This document shows positions 24,661 through 33,894 of a stretch of DNA of 64,000 nucleotides, piece by piece. A program made the position numbers and the translations under genes. Origin of the DNA: Mucilaginibacter ginsenosidivorax (GTDB lineage: Bacteria > Bacteroidota > Bacteroidia > Sphingobacteriales > Sphingobacteriaceae); the NCBI RefSeq assembly GCF_007971525.1, contig NZ_CP042437.1, positions 3,472,001-3,536,000 on the forward strand. The letters are read 5' to 3'. The notes under the pieces were generated by a model. It had not been told where the DNA came from, searched no databases, and saw only the letters and a program-made list of their open reading frames with translations. How positions within the stretch are numbered: the stretch's first letter is position 1; every line of letters begins with the position of its first letter.

Positions 24661-25704
24661 ATGCAATTTACTGCCCAGGATATAAGTTTTCTGCTTAACG
24701 GAACGGTGGAAGGCGACCCTTCGGTTACTGTTAATCAGTTGGCTAAAATAGAAGAAGGTGCCGCCGGCAGTCTTTCTTTTTTGGCCAACCCCAAGTATGA
24801 GCAGTATTTATATACTACCAATGCTTCTGTAGTTATTGTTAATAACGATTTTCAGCTTACCGGCCCGGTAACGGCCACACTTATCAGGGTAGAGAATGCC
24901 TACAGCGCGTTTTCGGTATTGTTGGAGAAATACAACACTTTTAAGCTTAATAAAAAAGGTATCGAGCAGCCTTGCTTTATACACCCAACAGCCCAAATTG
25001 GCGCCGAGCCTTATATAGGGGCATTTGCCTACATTGGTCTTAACGCAAAAATTGGCGATAACTGCAAAATTTACCCCAACGTTAACATATCAGATAATGT
25101 AACCATTGGCAACAACGTTACCTTATTTTCGGGCGTTACGGTTTATTTTGATTGTGTAATAGGCAATAACGTTATTGTTCACTCTGGCGCGGTTATCGGC
25201 AGCGATGGTTTTGGTTTTGCTCCTAATCCCGATGGCAGTTACACTAAAGTGGCCCAGATAGGTAATGTTATCCTGGAAGACGATGTTGAGGTTGGCTCAA
25301 ATACCACTATCGACAGAGCAACCATGGGGTCGACGGTGATACGTAAAGGCGTAAAATTGGATAACCTGATTCAGATTGCCCACAATGTAGAAATTGGTGC
25401 AAATACCGTTATCGCCGCGCAATCGGGCATATCCGGAAGCACTAAAATTGGCGAGAATGTGATTATGGGCGGCCAGGTTGGTTTGGTTGGCCATATCAGC
25501 ATTGCAAACCGTTCGCAGTTCCAGGCACAATCGGGCGTTAGCCGTACTATTGCCGAGGAAGGAAAAAAATGGGCGGGTACGCCTGCTACGCTATACAGCG
25601 CAAACATGCGTTCAAACGTAGTCATAAGCCGCCTGCCCGAATTGGAGAAAAGAATAAACGAATTAGAAAAAATAATTGCCGAATTAAAAAGGGAAAGTCA
25701 TTAG
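24661..25704 (+). CDS. lpxD: UDP-3-O-acylglucosamine N-acyltransferase
   Basis: A 347-residue enzyme of lipid A synthesis that adds the N-linked hydroxyacyl chain to UDP-3-O-acyl-glucosamine. The uridine-binding N-terminal domain (1-100) is followed by hexapeptide repeats forming a left-handed beta-helix. Catalytic His is H241 in QIAHNVEIG (E. coli H239). I take the ATG at 24661; a TTG two codons earlier adds nothing. It is co-directional with lpxC-fabZ and lpxA. Confidence 0.95.
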   Translation: MQFTAQDISFLLNGTVEGDPSVTVNQLAKIEEGAAGSLSFLANPKYEQYLYTTNASVVIVNNDFQLTGPVTATLIRVENAYSAFSVLLEKYNTFKLNKKGIEQPCFIHPTAQIGAEPYIGAFAYIGLNAKIGDNCKIYPNVNISDNVTIGNNVTLFSGVTVYFDCVIGNNVIVHSGAVIGSDGFGFAPNPDGSYTKVAQIGNVILEDDVEVGSNTTIDRATMGSTVIRKGVKLDNLIQIAHNVEIGANTVIAAQSGISGSTKIGENVIMGGQVGLVGHISIANRSQFQAQSGVSRTIAEEGKKWAGTPATLYSANMRSNVVISRLPELEKRINELEKIIAELKRESH

Positions 25705-25713
25705 TTCAGTAAC

Positions 25714-25824
25714 CGTTCATTGGTTCATTAGTTCAAGGTTCATTGGTCTTTTGCGCAGGCAAATAATGAACTTAACTAATAAACTATTCACCAATGAACA
25801 AATGAACCAGTGAACCAATGAACT
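25714..25824. repeat. Inverted repeat between lpxD and lpxC-fabZ
   Basis: The left arm (25714-25747) is built from the word GTTCATTG, the right arm (25789-25824) from CAATGAAC. They pair over about 35 bp with a few mismatches. The right arm ends only about 8 bp before the lpxC-fabZ start codon, so the hairpin could influence its translation. Confidence 0.75.
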
Positions 25825-25831
25825 AAAAAAA

Positions 25832-27238
25832 ATGAATGTAAAACAAAGAACCATTAAATCACCTGTATCGGTTTCGGGTACCGGCCTGCATACCGGCCAA
25901 AGGGTAACCATGACCTTTAACCCGGCACCCGAGAACCATGGGTATAAATTCAGGAGGATTGATATACCTGGCTCGCCAATAATTGATGCCGATGTTGATA
26001 ATGTAACCGATACATCGCGCGGTACCACCATTTCTCAAAATGGGGCTACCGTGAATACCGTAGAGCATGTATTGGCTGCATTGGTAGGAATGGAAATTGA
26101 TAATGTGCTGATAGACATGGATGGCCCTGAAACGCCCATAATGGACGGCAGCTCTATCCAGTTTGTTGATATTATAACAGAAACAGGCTTTACCGAGCAG
26201 GATGCCGACCGCGAATATTACCACATACCTTACAATATCCATTACTCGGAGCCGGACCGTAAGGTAGAAATGGTTGCCATGCCTTTAGACGATTACCGAT
26301 TTACCTGTATGGTTGATTACAACTCGCAGGTGTTGGGTAGCCAGCATGCCAGTATCTCGAGTATTACCGAGTTTAAAAAGGAAATTGCATCATGCCGTAC
26401 CTTTTGCTTTTTGCACGAGCTTGAAATGCTGCTAAAGCACGACCTGATAAAAGGCGGCGATTTAAACAACGCTATTGTAGTTGTTGATAAAGAGGTAGAC
26501 GAAGAAGAACTTGCCCACCTGGCCAAGCTGTTTAACCGCAAGGACATTAGCGTTGCGCCGCAGGGCATTTTAAACAATGCCGAACTACGCCACCAAAACG
26601 AGCCCGCCAGGCACAAGCTGCTGGATATGATTGGCGATTTGGCCCTGGTTGGTGTACCGCTTAAAGGCCATATTATGGCTGCCCGCCCCGGTCATGCTGC
26701 TAACGTGGCCTTTGCCAAAAAAATAAAAACCCTGATTAAAAAGGAAAAAAGCCGTAAACAAGTTAAAGTTTACGATGCCAATGCTAAACCGGTGTATGAT
26801 ACCGTTGAGATTATGGGCCTGCTGCCACACAGGCAACCTTTTTTGATGATTGATAAAATATTGGAGCTGACCAAAAGTCACGTGGTGGGTGCTAAAAACG
26901 TAACCATAAACGAAGAGTTTTTTAAAGGCCATTTCCCGGGGGCACCAATATTTCCAGGTGTGTTGCAAATTGAGGGCATGGTACAAACGGGCGGCATACT
27001 GGTGTTAAACACCGTACCCGACCCTGAAAATTACCTGACCCTGTTTTTAAAGATCGAGAACGCGCGCTTTAAAAGCAAAGTAGTGCCTGGCGATACTATC
27101 ATTTACATTTGCGATCTGCTGGCGCCAATCCGCCGTGGTATTGCAACCATGAAGGGTGTGGGTATGGTAGGTAACCGGGTTGTTGTTGAGGCCGAATTAA
27201 TGGCACAAATTGTAAAAGTAAAAGGAAACGAAGCATGA
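25832..27238 (+). CDS. lpxC-fabZ: Bifunctional LpxC deacetylase / FabZ dehydratase
   Basis: A 468-residue fusion characteristic of Bacteroidota. The LpxC part (about 1-310) deacetylates UDP-3-O-acyl-N-acetylglucosamine, the committed lipid A step. Its zinc His is H79 in VEHVLAALVGMEIDN, and LLDMIGDLALVG and GHIMAARPGH are further signatures. The FabZ part (about 325-465) dehydrates hydroxyacyl-ACP with H367 in GHFPG and E381 in IEG. Fusing enzymes that compete for the same acyl-ACP pool may balance lipid A and phospholipid. The stop overlaps the lpxA start by four bases (ATGA). Confidence 0.96.
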   Translation: MNVKQRTIKSPVSVSGTGLHTGQRVTMTFNPAPENHGYKFRRIDIPGSPIIDADVDNVTDTSRGTTISQNGATVNTVEHVLAALVGMEIDNVLIDMDGPETPIMDGSSIQFVDIITETGFTEQDADREYYHIPYNIHYSEPDRKVEMVAMPLDDYRFTCMVDYNSQVLGSQHASISSITEFKKEIASCRTFCFLHELEMLLKHDLIKGGDLNNAIVVVDKEVDEEELAHLAKLFNRKDISVAPQGILNNAELRHQNEPARHKLLDMIGDLALVGVPLKGHIMAARPGHAANVAFAKKIKTLIKKEKSRKQVKVYDANAKPVYDTVEIMGLLPHRQPFLMIDKILELTKSHVVGAKNVTINEEFFKGHFPGAPIFPGVLQIEGMVQTGGILVLNTVPDPENYLTLFLKIENARFKSKVVPGDTIIYICDLLAPIRRGIATMKGVGMVGNRVVVEAELMAQIVKVKGNEA

Positions 27239-28020
27239 TCCAGCCTTTAGCATATATACACCCACAGGCAAAAATTGCCGATAACGTGGTGATTGAACCC
27301 TTTGTTACCATCCACAAGGATGTTGAAATTGGCGAGGGTACCTGGATCGGTTCCAACTCCGTAATTATGGATGGAGCCCGGATAGGCAAAAACTGCCGTA
27401 TTTTTCCCGGTGCCGTAGTATCGGCTCCGCCGCAGGATTTAAAATACAAAGGCGAGCAAAGTACGGTATCTATTGGTGACAATACCACCATCCGCGAATG
27501 CGTAACCCTTAACCGTGGTACCGCTTTAGATAAAAACACAACCACCATAGGCAGCAACTGCCTGCTGATGGCGTATGTACACGTAGCGCACGATTGTGTT
27601 ATTGGCGATAACGTAATTATAGCCAACGCGGTGCAACTGGCAGGGCACATTAATGTGTACGATTATGCTTTCATCGGTGGTTCATCGGCCGTGCACCAGT
27701 TTGTAGAGATTGGCGCGCATAGCATGATCTCAGGCGGTTCATTAGTACGTAAGGATGTACCTCCGTTTACCAAAGCCGGCCGCGAACCATTATCGTATGT
27801 GGGTATCAACTCCGTAGGTTTACGCCGCAGGGGCTTTTCGGCAGCAACCATTGCCGAAATCCAGGAGATTTACCGGATCCTGTTCCTTAAAAAATATAAT
27901 GTAAGCAAGGCGCTTGATATCATCGAAGCCGAGTTTACACCAAGTGTTGAACGCGACGAGATCATCAACTTCCTGCAAAACTCTCAAAGAGGGATCATGA
28001 AAGGGTTTGGGAATAGTTAA
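27235..28020 (+). CDS. lpxA: UDP-N-acetylglucosamine O-acyltransferase
   Basis: A 261-residue enzyme, first acylation step of lipid A. It has a left-handed beta-helix of hexapeptide repeats with YVHVAHDCVIGD, where H119 matches the catalytic H125 of E. coli, and then a C-terminal helical domain (INSVGLRRRGFS). Length and overlap with lpxC-fabZ support co-translation. Confidence 0.96.
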   Translation: MIQPLAYIHPQAKIADNVVIEPFVTIHKDVEIGEGTWIGSNSVIMDGARIGKNCRIFPGAVVSAPPQDLKYKGEQSTVSIGDNTTIRECVTLNRGTALDKNTTTIGSNCLLMAYVHVAHDCVIGDNVIIANAVQLAGHINVYDYAFIGGSSAVHQFVEIGAHSMISGGSLVRKDVPPFTKAGREPLSYVGINSVGLRRRGFSAATIAEIQEIYRILFLKKYNVSKALDIIEAEFTPSVERDEIINFLQNSQRGIMKGFGNS

Positions 28021-28024
28021 TGTC

Positions 28025-28184
28025 GTCTGAATCAGAATTTACAGAATTTTAGGATTAACAGAATCTTGTAAATTCTGATTCAGACAATTTCTAAGTGCGA
28101 TTCTGTAAAACCTGAATCGCATACCACGTCCGAATAGCGCGTTTTCATTCTGCACATTCTAAAATTCTGTAAATTCTGATTCAG
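28025..28184. repeat. Inverted repeat after lpxA reaching the ABC gene start
   Basis: GTCTGAATCAGAATTTACA (28025-28043) is the exact reverse complement of 28067-28085. A third copy of the right arm (about 28159-28184) ends 4 bp before the ATG of the ABC ATPase gene and so covers its ribosome-binding region. The word is shared with the repeat at 23042-23176. Confidence 0.75.
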
Positions 28185-28188
28185 AAAT

Positions 28189-28809
28189 ATGACCATCACC
28201 CTCAACAACATCGGCCGCCGCTTTAACCGCGACTGGATTTTCAGGGGAGTTGATCATACGTTCACTGCCGGCGAATCATACGCTATTCTGGGTCCTAATG
28301 GGTCAGGTAAATCTACATTGTTACAGGTTTTAAACGGGAGCCTGTCGCCCTCTATCGGTACAATAAATTATACCTACCAGGATAAACCCATCGAGGTTTC
28401 GCAGGTGTTTAACTACCTGAGCCTGGCCGCACCATATTTGGAGGTTATTGAGGAGTTTACGCTGAGTGAAATGATCGATTTTCATTTCAAATTTAAAAAC
28501 TACAAACACGGGCTTGATAAAAAGCAGCTGATTGAGTTGTTGAATCTCCCCAAAAGCGAACACAAGCTTATTCGTTATTTTTCATCGGGCATGAAACAGC
28601 GCCTCAAGCTTATCCTGGCCTTTTGTTCTGATACACCAATGTTGATGCTTGATGAGCCTACATCAAACCTTGACGCCCAGGGCGTTGACTGGTACTTAAG
28701 CCTTGTGGAGCGTTTTGCTACCGGCAGGCTCACCATCATCTGCTCCAACCAGGAACACGAGTATGGCTTTTGCAAGTATAGGCTGAATATATCGGATTAC
28801 AAAAATTAG
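28189..28809 (+). CDS. ABC transporter ATP-binding protein
   Basis: A 206-residue single ATPase domain: Walker A LGPNGSGKS, signature YFSSGMKQR (a variant of LSGGQ), Walker B MLMLDEP and a final switch region with Gln/His (NQEHE). No permease gene is adjacent. In many Bacteroidota a similar short ATPase follows lpxA, but its partner and cargo are not evident here. Confidence 0.85.
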   Translation: MTITLNNIGRRFNRDWIFRGVDHTFTAGESYAILGPNGSGKSTLLQVLNGSLSPSIGTINYTYQDKPIEVSQVFNYLSLAAPYLEVIEEFTLSEMIDFHFKFKNYKHGLDKKQLIELLNLPKSEHKLIRYFSSGMKQRLKLILAFCSDTPMLMLDEPTSNLDAQGVDWYLSLVERFATGRLTIICSNQEHEYGFCKYRLNISDYKN

Positions 28810-28813
28810 ACTT

Positions 28814-28963
28814 GAGATGTTAGATATGAGATTTGAGACAGAAGTGTCTGAATGGTTCTTGTTGAAAATCTCTCTTAGGAATACGTCGATTTTTATCTCA
28901 ACACATTATTGTCATAATTCGATCTTTCCAGGTCAAAATCTCAAATCTCATATCTAACATCTC
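28814..28963. repeat. Inverted repeat with 25-bp perfect arms
   Basis: 28814-28838 is the exact reverse complement of 28939-28963. The arms are made of the word GAGAT(G)TTAGATATGAGATTTGAG. Related copies appear on the other side of the alcohol dehydrogenase gene (30053-30066 and about 30238-30270), so that gene is bracketed by the same repeat family. Confidence 0.8.
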
Positions 28964-29008
28964 AAATCTATTCCTGTACCTTTAGGTAATCAAAAACAAC
29001 AACTACTT

Positions 29009-30052
29009 ATGATACCAGTTAAAGGATACGCGGCGCAATCGCCAACTACCAATCTTGCCCCATGGGATTTTGAGCGTCGTGAGGTTGGGCCTCATGATGT
29101 GCAATTTGATATTTTATTTTGCGGTGTTTGCCACAGCGATTTGCACCAGATTAAGAACGATTGGTTCCCGGGTATTTTCCCGATGGTGCCAGGTCATGAA
29201 ATTGTTGGCCGGGTTGTAAAAGTTGGCGATCATGTAAAAAACTTCAAAGTTGGCGATTTAGCAGGAACAGGTTGCCTGGTTGACTCATGCCGTGTGTGCG
29301 AAAACTGCAAACAGGATTTGGAGCAATACTGCCTAAACGGGAGCTCGCAAACCTATAACGGCCTGGAGCAAGACCATAAAACACCAACTTACGGCGGTTA
29401 CTCAAACAGCATTGTGGTTAACGAAGATTTTGTACTGCATATTTCTGACAAGCTTGACCTTGCCGCCACTGCGCCATTGCTATGTGCCGGCATAACCACT
29501 TACTCGCCGTTAAGGCATTGGAAAGTTGGTAAAGGCCATAAACTGGCTGTTTTAGGATTAGGCGGATTAGGCCATATGGGCGTTAAATTTGGTGTTGCCT
29601 TTGGTGCCGAAGTTACTGTATTAAGTACATCGCCGGCTAAAGAAGCCGATGCTAAGGCATTAGGTGCGCACCACTTTGTGGTTACCAGCGATCCTAAGCA
29701 GATAGAAGCTGCCAAAAACTCTTTTGATTTTATTTTGGATACCGTATCGGCACCGCATGATTTTAACATGTACTTGTCGTTACTGCGCACCAATGGGGTA
29801 CATATTTGTGTAGGGGTACCACCAGAACCGGCCAGCGTGCAGGCATTTAGCTTGTTGGGCGGCCGTAAAAGCCTTGCCGGATCGGGAATTGGTGGAATTG
29901 CCGAAACACAGGAAATGCTTGATTTTTGTGCCGAACATGGAATTGTTTCAGATATTGAAATGATAGATATCAAAGAGATTGATACCGCTTATGCCCGCAT
30001 GGAAAAAGGCGATGTAAGGTATCGTTTTGTGATTGACATAGCTACGCTGTAA
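29009..30052 (+). CDS. Zinc NAD(P)-dependent alcohol dehydrogenase (CAD/YahK-like)
   Basis: A 347-residue medium-chain dehydrogenase. FCGVCHSDLH supplies the catalytic zinc ligands, GHEIVGRVVKVG is the family signature, and the CRVCENCKQDLEQYC block holds the structural zinc. LGLGGLGHMGVK is the nucleotide-binding fold. It reduces aldehydes or oxidises primary alcohols. It looks like an isolated gene flanked by fold-back repeats. Confidence 0.9.
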   Translation: MIPVKGYAAQSPTTNLAPWDFERREVGPHDVQFDILFCGVCHSDLHQIKNDWFPGIFPMVPGHEIVGRVVKVGDHVKNFKVGDLAGTGCLVDSCRVCENCKQDLEQYCLNGSSQTYNGLEQDHKTPTYGGYSNSIVVNEDFVLHISDKLDLAATAPLLCAGITTYSPLRHWKVGKGHKLAVLGLGGLGHMGVKFGVAFGAEVTVLSTSPAKEADAKALGAHHFVVTSDPKQIEAAKNSFDFILDTVSAPHDFNMYLSLLRTNGVHICVGVPPEPASVQAFSLLGGRKSLAGSGIGGIAETQEMLDFCAEHGIVSDIEMIDIKEIDTAYARMEKGDVRYRFVIDIATL

Positions 30053-30073
30053 GATTTGAGATATTATCTCTAT

Positions 30074-30152
30074 CGTCATTGCGAGGTACGAAGCAATCCT
30101 GAACTGTGTGGGACTTAGCATGTAGGGGATTGCTTCGTGCCTCGCAATGACG
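30074..30152. repeat. Dispersed palindromic element, copy 1
   Basis: The ends CGTCATTGCGAGG and CCTCGCAATGACG are exact inverse repeats, and inner arms ACGAAGCAATCC / GGATTGCTTCGT extend the fold with one mismatch. A second copy, nearly identical along its length, is at 48355-48431, 18 kb away. The element is nested within the GAGATTTGAGAT repeat family. Confidence 0.8.
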
Positions 30153-30301
30153 TTTATTATATACGCCTTTCATTAACGACCGCAGTTCTTATTTCTTGCT
30201 CCTCCATCCGTAATTCGCTGGCTATCTTCCCGGTAAAAATCTCACATCTCATATCTCACATCTCAAATCAAATTTCTAATTTTGCGCCTCAATATTATTT
30301 T

Positions 30302-30865
30302 ATGGCCAAAGCATCAGATGTTAAAAATGGAAATGTGCTTCGCTTTAATGGCGAGTTAGTGCAGGTTGAAGAATTTTTGCACCGTACACCAGGTAACTTG
30401 CGTGCATTTTACCAGGCCCGTATGCGTAACGTAAAATCCGGAAAATTGGTTGAATACCGTTTCCGCACCGACGAGGAGGTTGATATAGCCCGTGTTGAAA
30501 CCAACGATTATCAATACTTATATGAGGACGGCGATTCATTAGTGGTAATGGATAACGCAACTTATGATCAGCATAACGTTCCAAAAGCTTTATTTGGCCC
30601 GGCGGTTAAGTTCCTAAAAGAAGGGATGAACGTTATTGTAGCCTTTGAAAGCGATGAGCCGATCATGGGTTCAATCCCCGGATCGGCCGAGCTGGAAATT
30701 ACATATACCGAGCCTGCCGTTAAAGGCGACACTTCAAGCGGTGCCCAAAAAAATGCCACCGTTGAAACCGGCGCAGAGATTCGTGTGCCGCTGTTTATCA
30801 ACATTGGCGATAAGGTAAAAGTTGATACCGCTACCGGAACTTATGTTGAAAGAGTGAAAGGGTAG
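30302..30865 (+). CDS. efp: Elongation factor P
   Basis: A 187-residue translation factor that rescues ribosomes stalled at prolines. The ATG at 30302 gives the conserved opening; the open frame upstream is unrelated. There are three beta-barrel domains, and the C-terminal signature VEGAE-like region is ETGAEIRVPLF. The loop that enters the peptidyl-transferase centre reads RTPGNLRAF, with Asn32 at the place of the modified lysine K34 of E. coli. The lysine-modification route of EpmA/B should therefore not apply. Confidence 0.93.
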   Translation: MAKASDVKNGNVLRFNGELVQVEEFLHRTPGNLRAFYQARMRNVKSGKLVEYRFRTDEEVDIARVETNDYQYLYEDGDSLVVMDNATYDQHNVPKALFGPAVKFLKEGMNVIVAFESDEPIMGSIPGSAELEITYTEPAVKGDTSSGAQKNATVETGAEIRVPLFINIGDKVKVDTATGTYVERVKG

Positions 30866-30885
30866 GCCCAAACGCGGAGCCCCCT

Positions 30886-31010
30886 CCGCCCCCTGAAGGG
30901 AGGACTTTTTGATTAGCATATTCACCAACACTATTAAACAACAAATCCCGGGTCTTTTGAACCGGGATTTGTTGTTTATGCAAATCAAAGGCTCCCCCTT
31001 CAGGGGGCGG
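30886..31010. repeat. C-rich inverted repeat enclosing a terminator
   Basis: CCGCCCCCTGAAGGG (30886-30900) pairs exactly with 30996-31010. Inside lies a perfect 15-bp hairpin, AACAACAAATCCCGG (30937-30951)/30962-30976, flanked by A/T and able to terminate transcripts from both efp and the convergent cyanophycin synthetase gene. The last codons of the synthetase lie in the right arm. Confidence 0.8.
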
Positions 31011-33639
31011 GGGGGGAATTAAACAACCCGTTCCTTTCCTGCTCCTGGTAGTTTTGCACCGTTTCAATGGCGTTATCAACTACATCGCTAAGGGCGGTTA
31101 TAAAGCTGCCGGGTTTGGCAAGGCTCATTGCGTGTTTAATGGCATCAACCTCTTTTGATACCACTTCGCAAGGCTTATTGGCGTCAACAGAGTAAATACC
31201 CTCTTTAAGCAGGGTTAATATGTTTTCTTCGGTGCGGCCACGGAGGTGTTTTTCCTGCCGCAGGATGATGTAATCAAACATTTCGGCAGCTATTTTGCCA
31301 ACCTCGCGAATATCGTCATCGCGCCTGTCGCCGGTTCCGGCTATAATGCCAATTTTCAATGGAGAGTCGATATGCCTTAAAAATTCCTTGATACCGTTAA
31401 AGCCGTCCGGGTTATGCGCAAAATCAATCATGAACCTGAAATCTTTAAACTCAAATATGTTCATGCGCCCCGGCGTTTGCGCTGCCGATGGGATAAATGT
31501 TTCCAACGACATTTTAATATCCTCGGTTTTAAAACCCCACAGGAAGGTAGCCAACGTGGCCGCCAGCACATTCTCGATCATGAATGGCACCGTACCTCCA
31601 AAAGTTAAAGGGATAAGGATAGTGCGTTGTACACGGATTTTCCAATCGCCTTTTTGAATGGTAATAAAGCCATTCTCGCAAACGGCAGCTATCCCGCCTT
31701 TGCGGCAATGTGCCTTGATGATAGGATTGTTTTCGTTACGGCTAAAATAGGCTATGTTACAATCGGCTTTGTTGCCTAAACGAACGCAATACTCGTTATC
31801 GGCATTTAAAACGCCCCAGCCATCTTTTTTTACCGAGTTTAAAACGGTTCCTTTTACCCTTGCAAGGTCATCAAGTGTATGAATATCGGCCAGGCCAAGG
31901 TGATCTGCCTGGATGTTGGTAATTACACCAATATCGCAAAAACCAAATCCCAAACCCGAACGTAGGATTCCGCCACGGGCTGTTTCCAATACGGCAAAAT
32001 CAACGGTAGGGTCTTTCAGGATAAACTCCGAGCTTACCGGCCCGGTAGTATCACCTTTCAGCATCATGGTGTTTTGTACATAAATCCCATCAGATGTGGT
32101 GAAGCCTACCCGGTGCCCGTTATTTCTTACAATATGCGCTATCAGGCGGGTTGTTGTGGTTTTTCCATTGGTGCCCGTGATGGCAATAATAGGGATACGT
32201 GCCGACTTGCCCGGAGGATAAAGCATATCCAACACATGCCCTGCAACGTTGCGCGGCAGGCCTTCGCTTGGCGCAATGTGCATCCTGAACCCAGGTGCTG
32301 CGTTAACCTCCAGTATTACTCCGCCATTTTCGGTAAGGGGCTCGTGCAGGTTTTCGGCCATAATATCAATGCCGCAAATATCAAGGCCTATTATTTTAGA
32401 GATGCGTTCGCAAATAAAAACGTTTTGTGGGTGCACATGGTCGGTAACGTCAACGGATGTGCCGCCCGTGCTTAGGTTGGCGGTCGACTTTACAAACACT
32501 TTTTCACCTTTGACAGGCACCGTATCAAGTGTGTAACCCTTTTTTTCAAGCAGGTCAAGCGTGTCCCGGTCAATAGAAATCAGTGTTAATACATTCTCGT
32601 GCCCGTATCCGCGGCGTGGGTCGGTATTTTCCTTATCAATAAGTTGCTGTATGGTTAATATGCCATCGCCTGTTACATGAGCCGGATCGCGCAGGGCGGC
32701 GGCGACCATTTTATTATCAATTACCAGTACGCGAAAATCATAGCCGGTAATAAAACGCTCCGCAATAACCCTTCGCGATATTTTGGCGGCATGTTCATAG
32801 GCTGCAATCGCTTCTTCTTCTGTACGAATATTGATAGAAATACCCCTGCCGTGGTTACCATCCAGCGGCTTAAATACCAGCGGGAAGCCCACTTTACGGA
32901 TCACTTCGGCTACGCCGGCAACAGATGATATGGTCATGCCTTTGGCAACCGGGATGGCTTGCTCCTGTAACATGCGCTTGGTTTCATCCTTGTTACTGGC
33001 AATATCAACGGCAATGCTGCTGGTTTTCTCGGTCATGGTGGCGCGGAAACGAACCTGGTTTTTACCATAACCCAACTGTACCAGCGATTGATTGTTAAGC
33101 CTTATCCAGGGGATATCCCTCGCAATGGCCTCTTCTACAATTGATCCTGTGCTTGGCCCTAAACGGGTGTTTTCACGAATTTCGCGCATCTCCTGTATAT
33201 CGGCCTCCAGGTTATAGTCTTCACCTTTTATCAGGGCTTCGGCAATCCGCACGGCCGATTCTGCCGCAAAGGCACCAACTTTCTCTTCAATATAAGCAAA
33301 CACTACATTGTAAACCCCCTTTGTTTTAGTTTCACGCGTACGGCCAAAGCCTGTATCCATGCCGGCAAGGGTTTGTATTTCAAGGGCTATGTGCTCAATA
33401 ACGTGTCCCATCCAGGTGCCGGCAATAACCCGCTGAAAAAAACCGCCGGGTACTCCGGGCGAACAGCGGTGCGAGTATAACGAGGGAAGCAGTTTTTCTA
33501 AACGCTCATAAAAACCATCAATCTCGTTAGTGGGCTTATGTTCCATCTCCTGCAGGTCAAGCCGCATCTGTATTAACTTTTTGCGGTTTATGCTCCAGAT
33601 GTTCGGGCCGCGCAACACTTGTATATTCTCAATCTTCAT
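31000..33639 (-). CDS. cphA: Cyanophycin synthetase
   Basis: An 879-residue two-motor ligase that polymerises Asp and Arg into cyanophycin. It has an N-terminal domain of about 160 residues and an ATP-grasp domain at about 215-480 (FPLVFKPLDGNHGRGISINI, VLEVNAAPGFRMH). The Mur-ligase domain follows, with P-loop GTNGKTTTTR at about 488-497 and the DFAHNPDG motif. The length is as in cyanobacterial CphA1. The gene is divergent from the cyanophycinase and isoaspartyl peptidase genes that undo its work. The final NSPPAP and stop come from a C-rich repeat. Confidence 0.93.
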   Translation of the reverse strand: MKIENIQVLRGPNIWSINRKKLIQMRLDLQEMEHKPTNEIDGFYERLEKLLPSLYSHRCSPGVPGGFFQRVIAGTWMGHVIEHIALEIQTLAGMDTGFGRTRETKTKGVYNVVFAYIEEKVGAFAAESAVRIAEALIKGEDYNLEADIQEMREIRENTRLGPSTGSIVEEAIARDIPWIRLNNQSLVQLGYGKNQVRFRATMTEKTSSIAVDIASNKDETKRMLQEQAIPVAKGMTISSVAGVAEVIRKVGFPLVFKPLDGNHGRGISINIRTEEEAIAAYEHAAKISRRVIAERFITGYDFRVLVIDNKMVAAALRDPAHVTGDGILTIQQLIDKENTDPRRGYGHENVLTLISIDRDTLDLLEKKGYTLDTVPVKGEKVFVKSTANLSTGGTSVDVTDHVHPQNVFICERISKIIGLDICGIDIMAENLHEPLTENGGVILEVNAAPGFRMHIAPSEGLPRNVAGHVLDMLYPPGKSARIPIIAITGTNGKTTTTRLIAHIVRNNGHRVGFTTSDGIYVQNTMMLKGDTTGPVSSEFILKDPTVDFAVLETARGGILRSGLGFGFCDIGVITNIQADHLGLADIHTLDDLARVKGTVLNSVKKDGWGVLNADNEYCVRLGNKADCNIAYFSRNENNPIIKAHCRKGGIAAVCENGFITIQKGDWKIRVQRTILIPLTFGGTVPFMIENVLAATLATFLWGFKTEDIKMSLETFIPSAAQTPGRMNIFEFKDFRFMIDFAHNPDGFNGIKEFLRHIDSPLKIGIIAGTGDRRDDDIREVGKIAAEMFDYIILRQEKHLRGRTEENILTLLKEGIYSVDANKPCEVVSKEVDAIKHAMSLAKPGSFITALSDVVDNAIETVQNYQEQERNGLFNSPPAP

Positions 33640-33788
33640 AGGCTTGCTTCAAAATTTTTTAAGGGCTTAATTTCTTTAAAACTATAAAACTTAACACTGT
33701 AAATAAAACTTTTAAAGGCAAAAAGGCATTATTTGTTTATAACAGACTGTGTTTTTGGTTCATTTTATCGTAATTTGTGGTTTTATTA

Positions 33789-33878
33789 GTTGATTGGGTT
33801 GGATTAGGTTGATTGAGAGAGTGGTTGCTTTTGTTTTTGGGCAAACTAAACTAATCAAGCTAATCCAACCCAATCAAC
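33789..33878. repeat. Inverted repeat in the cphA-cphB divergent promoter region
   Basis: GTTGATTGGGTTGGATTAG (33789-33807) is the exact reverse complement of 33860-33878, with flanking repeats of the word GGTTGATT. It lies between the two divergent start codons and ends 17 bp before the cyanophycinase ATG, so it may affect expression of that arm. Confidence 0.75.
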
Positions 33879-33894
33879 GCAAAACTTAAAAGAA

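Noticed and set aside
30137..30301. 55-residue N-terminal extension of EF-P
   Set aside because: It reads through repeat DNA and lacks similarity; the ATG at 30302 gives the standard EF-P start.
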